A stretch of 15,179 bases of DNA from assembly GCA_019409045.1 (NCBI GenBank), contig DXVG01000013.1:1-15179 (forward strand), given 5' to 3'. The notes beneath the pieces were generated by a model that saw only the letters and a list, made by a program, of their open reading frames with translations, was not told the origin of the DNA and did not search any database. This document shows positions 14,714 to 15,179 of the stretch, piece after piece. Position numbers and translations under genes: made by a program. The DNA is from Clostridiales bacterium. GTDB lineage: Bacteria; Bacillota; Clostridia; Christensenellales; Aristaeellaceae. Each line of letters starts with the position of its first letter. Position 1 is the stretch's first letter.

Positions 14714-14723
14714 AAGCGCTTCC
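14712..14723. promoter_or_regulatory. Perfect LacI-type palindrome upstream of the operon promoter
   Basis: GGAAGCGCTTCC is a perfect 12-bp palindrome with the central CG arrangement of LacI-family operators. It differs from the palindrome at 487-502 in its half-sites. It is not a good CcpA cre site: the outer T-G and A/T positions do not fit. It lies about 125 bp upstream of the predicted start of transcription. Confidence 0.45.
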
Positions 14724-14829
14724 TGGAGCGCAAAAACGCACTCCCGGCGCTGCTTTTGCGGCCGAAGGCGCACAAAATACGCGGGCCGTTTCTCGAAAAA
14801 TTTGCGTTCCGGGCGGCTTCGCGGCATGC
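14724..14829. other. Remainder of the upstream intergenic region
   Basis: No gene with a ribosome-binding site is visible here, and no clear promoter. TCGAAAAATTTGCG (14793-14806) loosely resembles the 15-bp repeat but is too degenerate to call a third copy. Confidence 0.4.
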
Positions 14830-14857
14830 AAAAACCGCCCCTGCCTTGGAGGGGCGG
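14830..14857 (-). terminator. Rho-independent terminator after the peptidase gene
   Basis: CCGCCCCT (14835-14842) pairs with AGGGGCGG (14850-14857) around a 7-nt loop. On the minus strand five T (14834-14830) follow the stem. It sits 16 nt past the stop codon of the partial gene at the right edge, and separates that gene from the transporter operon. Confidence 0.9.
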
Positions 14858-14873
14858 CTGGTTCGGGCCGGTC

Positions 14874-15179
14874 TTATCCGCGCCAGGCGAGTATATCGTC
14901 CATGAACTCGCGCAGGCTGTGCCGGAGCGCGCCGTCGCGGCCGATCGCCGGCCGGGCGGCAATCATGGAGTTGAGCACGGCCTCCTCCTCGGCCTCAGCC
15001 ACGGCGCGGAACAGGGGGTCGATGCGGCTCTCGGACAGCGCGCTGAAGCGCAACAGGTCCGTTTCGGGCGCGTGAGGCACGCGGTTGGCGGTGGTAAAGC
15101 CGACCATCACTTCCCCGCTGCCATGGCCGATGAACGAGCCCAACCGGGCGAGGCCCACGCTCGCCCGGCGGATGACGCG
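14874..15179 (-). CDS. P1-family peptidase (DmpA-like aminopeptidase/D-esterase), C-terminal part
   Basis: The gene enters from the right edge; only its last 101 codons are present. The frame carries ASVGLARLGSF, then GHGSGEVMVGFTTANRVPH, the C-terminal hallmark of the DmpA/peptidase S58 family (usually GLARTGS...GHGSGD...AFSTAN). The family members cleave themselves into two chains and release N-terminal residues from small peptides or amides. The nucleophile and cleavage site lie outside the window or cannot be placed. The remaining sequence is helical (AVAEAEEEAVLNSMIAA), also as in the family. Its own terminator follows, so it is probably not part of the transporter operon. Confidence 0.85.
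   Translation of the reverse strand, partial: RVIRRASVGLARLGSFIGHGSGEVMVGFTTANRVPHAPETDLLRFSALSESRIDPLFRAVAEAEEEAVLNSMIAARPAIGRDGALRHSLREFMDDILAWRG

Noticed and set aside
14793..14806. Third copy of the 15-bp promoter repeat
   Set aside because: TCGAAAAATTTGCG matches only in part and lacks the symmetric TTTCG half.
1..15179. CRISPR array or insertion sequence
   Set aside because: No regularly spaced repeats, no terminal inverted repeats and no transposase-like frame were seen.

Overview
This is a GC-rich window of about 15 kb from a bacterial chromosome. Strong GGAGG-type ribosome-binding sites, TTGACA promoters, simple rho-independent terminators and two sugar-type (CUT2) ABC transporters suggest a high-GC member of the Firmicutes/Clostridia, perhaps a gut organism. 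That placement is an inference from style, not from a marker gene. One point is unusual for a Gram-positive: neither solute-binding protein has a lipobox.

Layout: the left edge cuts a tRNA-Arg(CCG) gene, whose 3' part and terminator end by about 111. After an unexplained stretch comes a promoter (321-349) and a leader of about 200 nt containing a LacI-type palindrome. A plus-strand operon follows: solute-binding protein, double ATPase, permease, and a TIM-barrel protein of glycosidase type that I cannot assign (562-5551). A strong 15-bp hairpin (5648-5686) lies between it and a minus-strand operon converging on it. Read 5' to 3', the minus-strand operon is permease, double ATPase, solute-binding protein, LacI-family regulator, ceramidase-like hydrolase, URO-D-superfamily protein and L-fucose-isomerase-like protein (14540 down to 5701). 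Its promoter (14600-14629) is preceded by two perfect 15-bp direct repeats and a 12-bp palindrome. At the right edge is the end of a P1/DmpA-type peptidase gene with its own terminator.

How it may work together: each operon brings a complete CUT2 importer, and between them four cytoplasmic enzymes of poorly characterised families. A reasonable reading is a sugar-related catabolic locus controlled by the LacI protein, which would recognise an imported ligand or a derived product. The set ceramidase-like + URO-D-like + isomerase-like does not match a pathway I know, and several of these proteins have changed residues where their families keep metal or catalytic ligands. The substrate cannot be read from the sequence. 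I saw no transposase, integrase, phage gene or CRISPR array.
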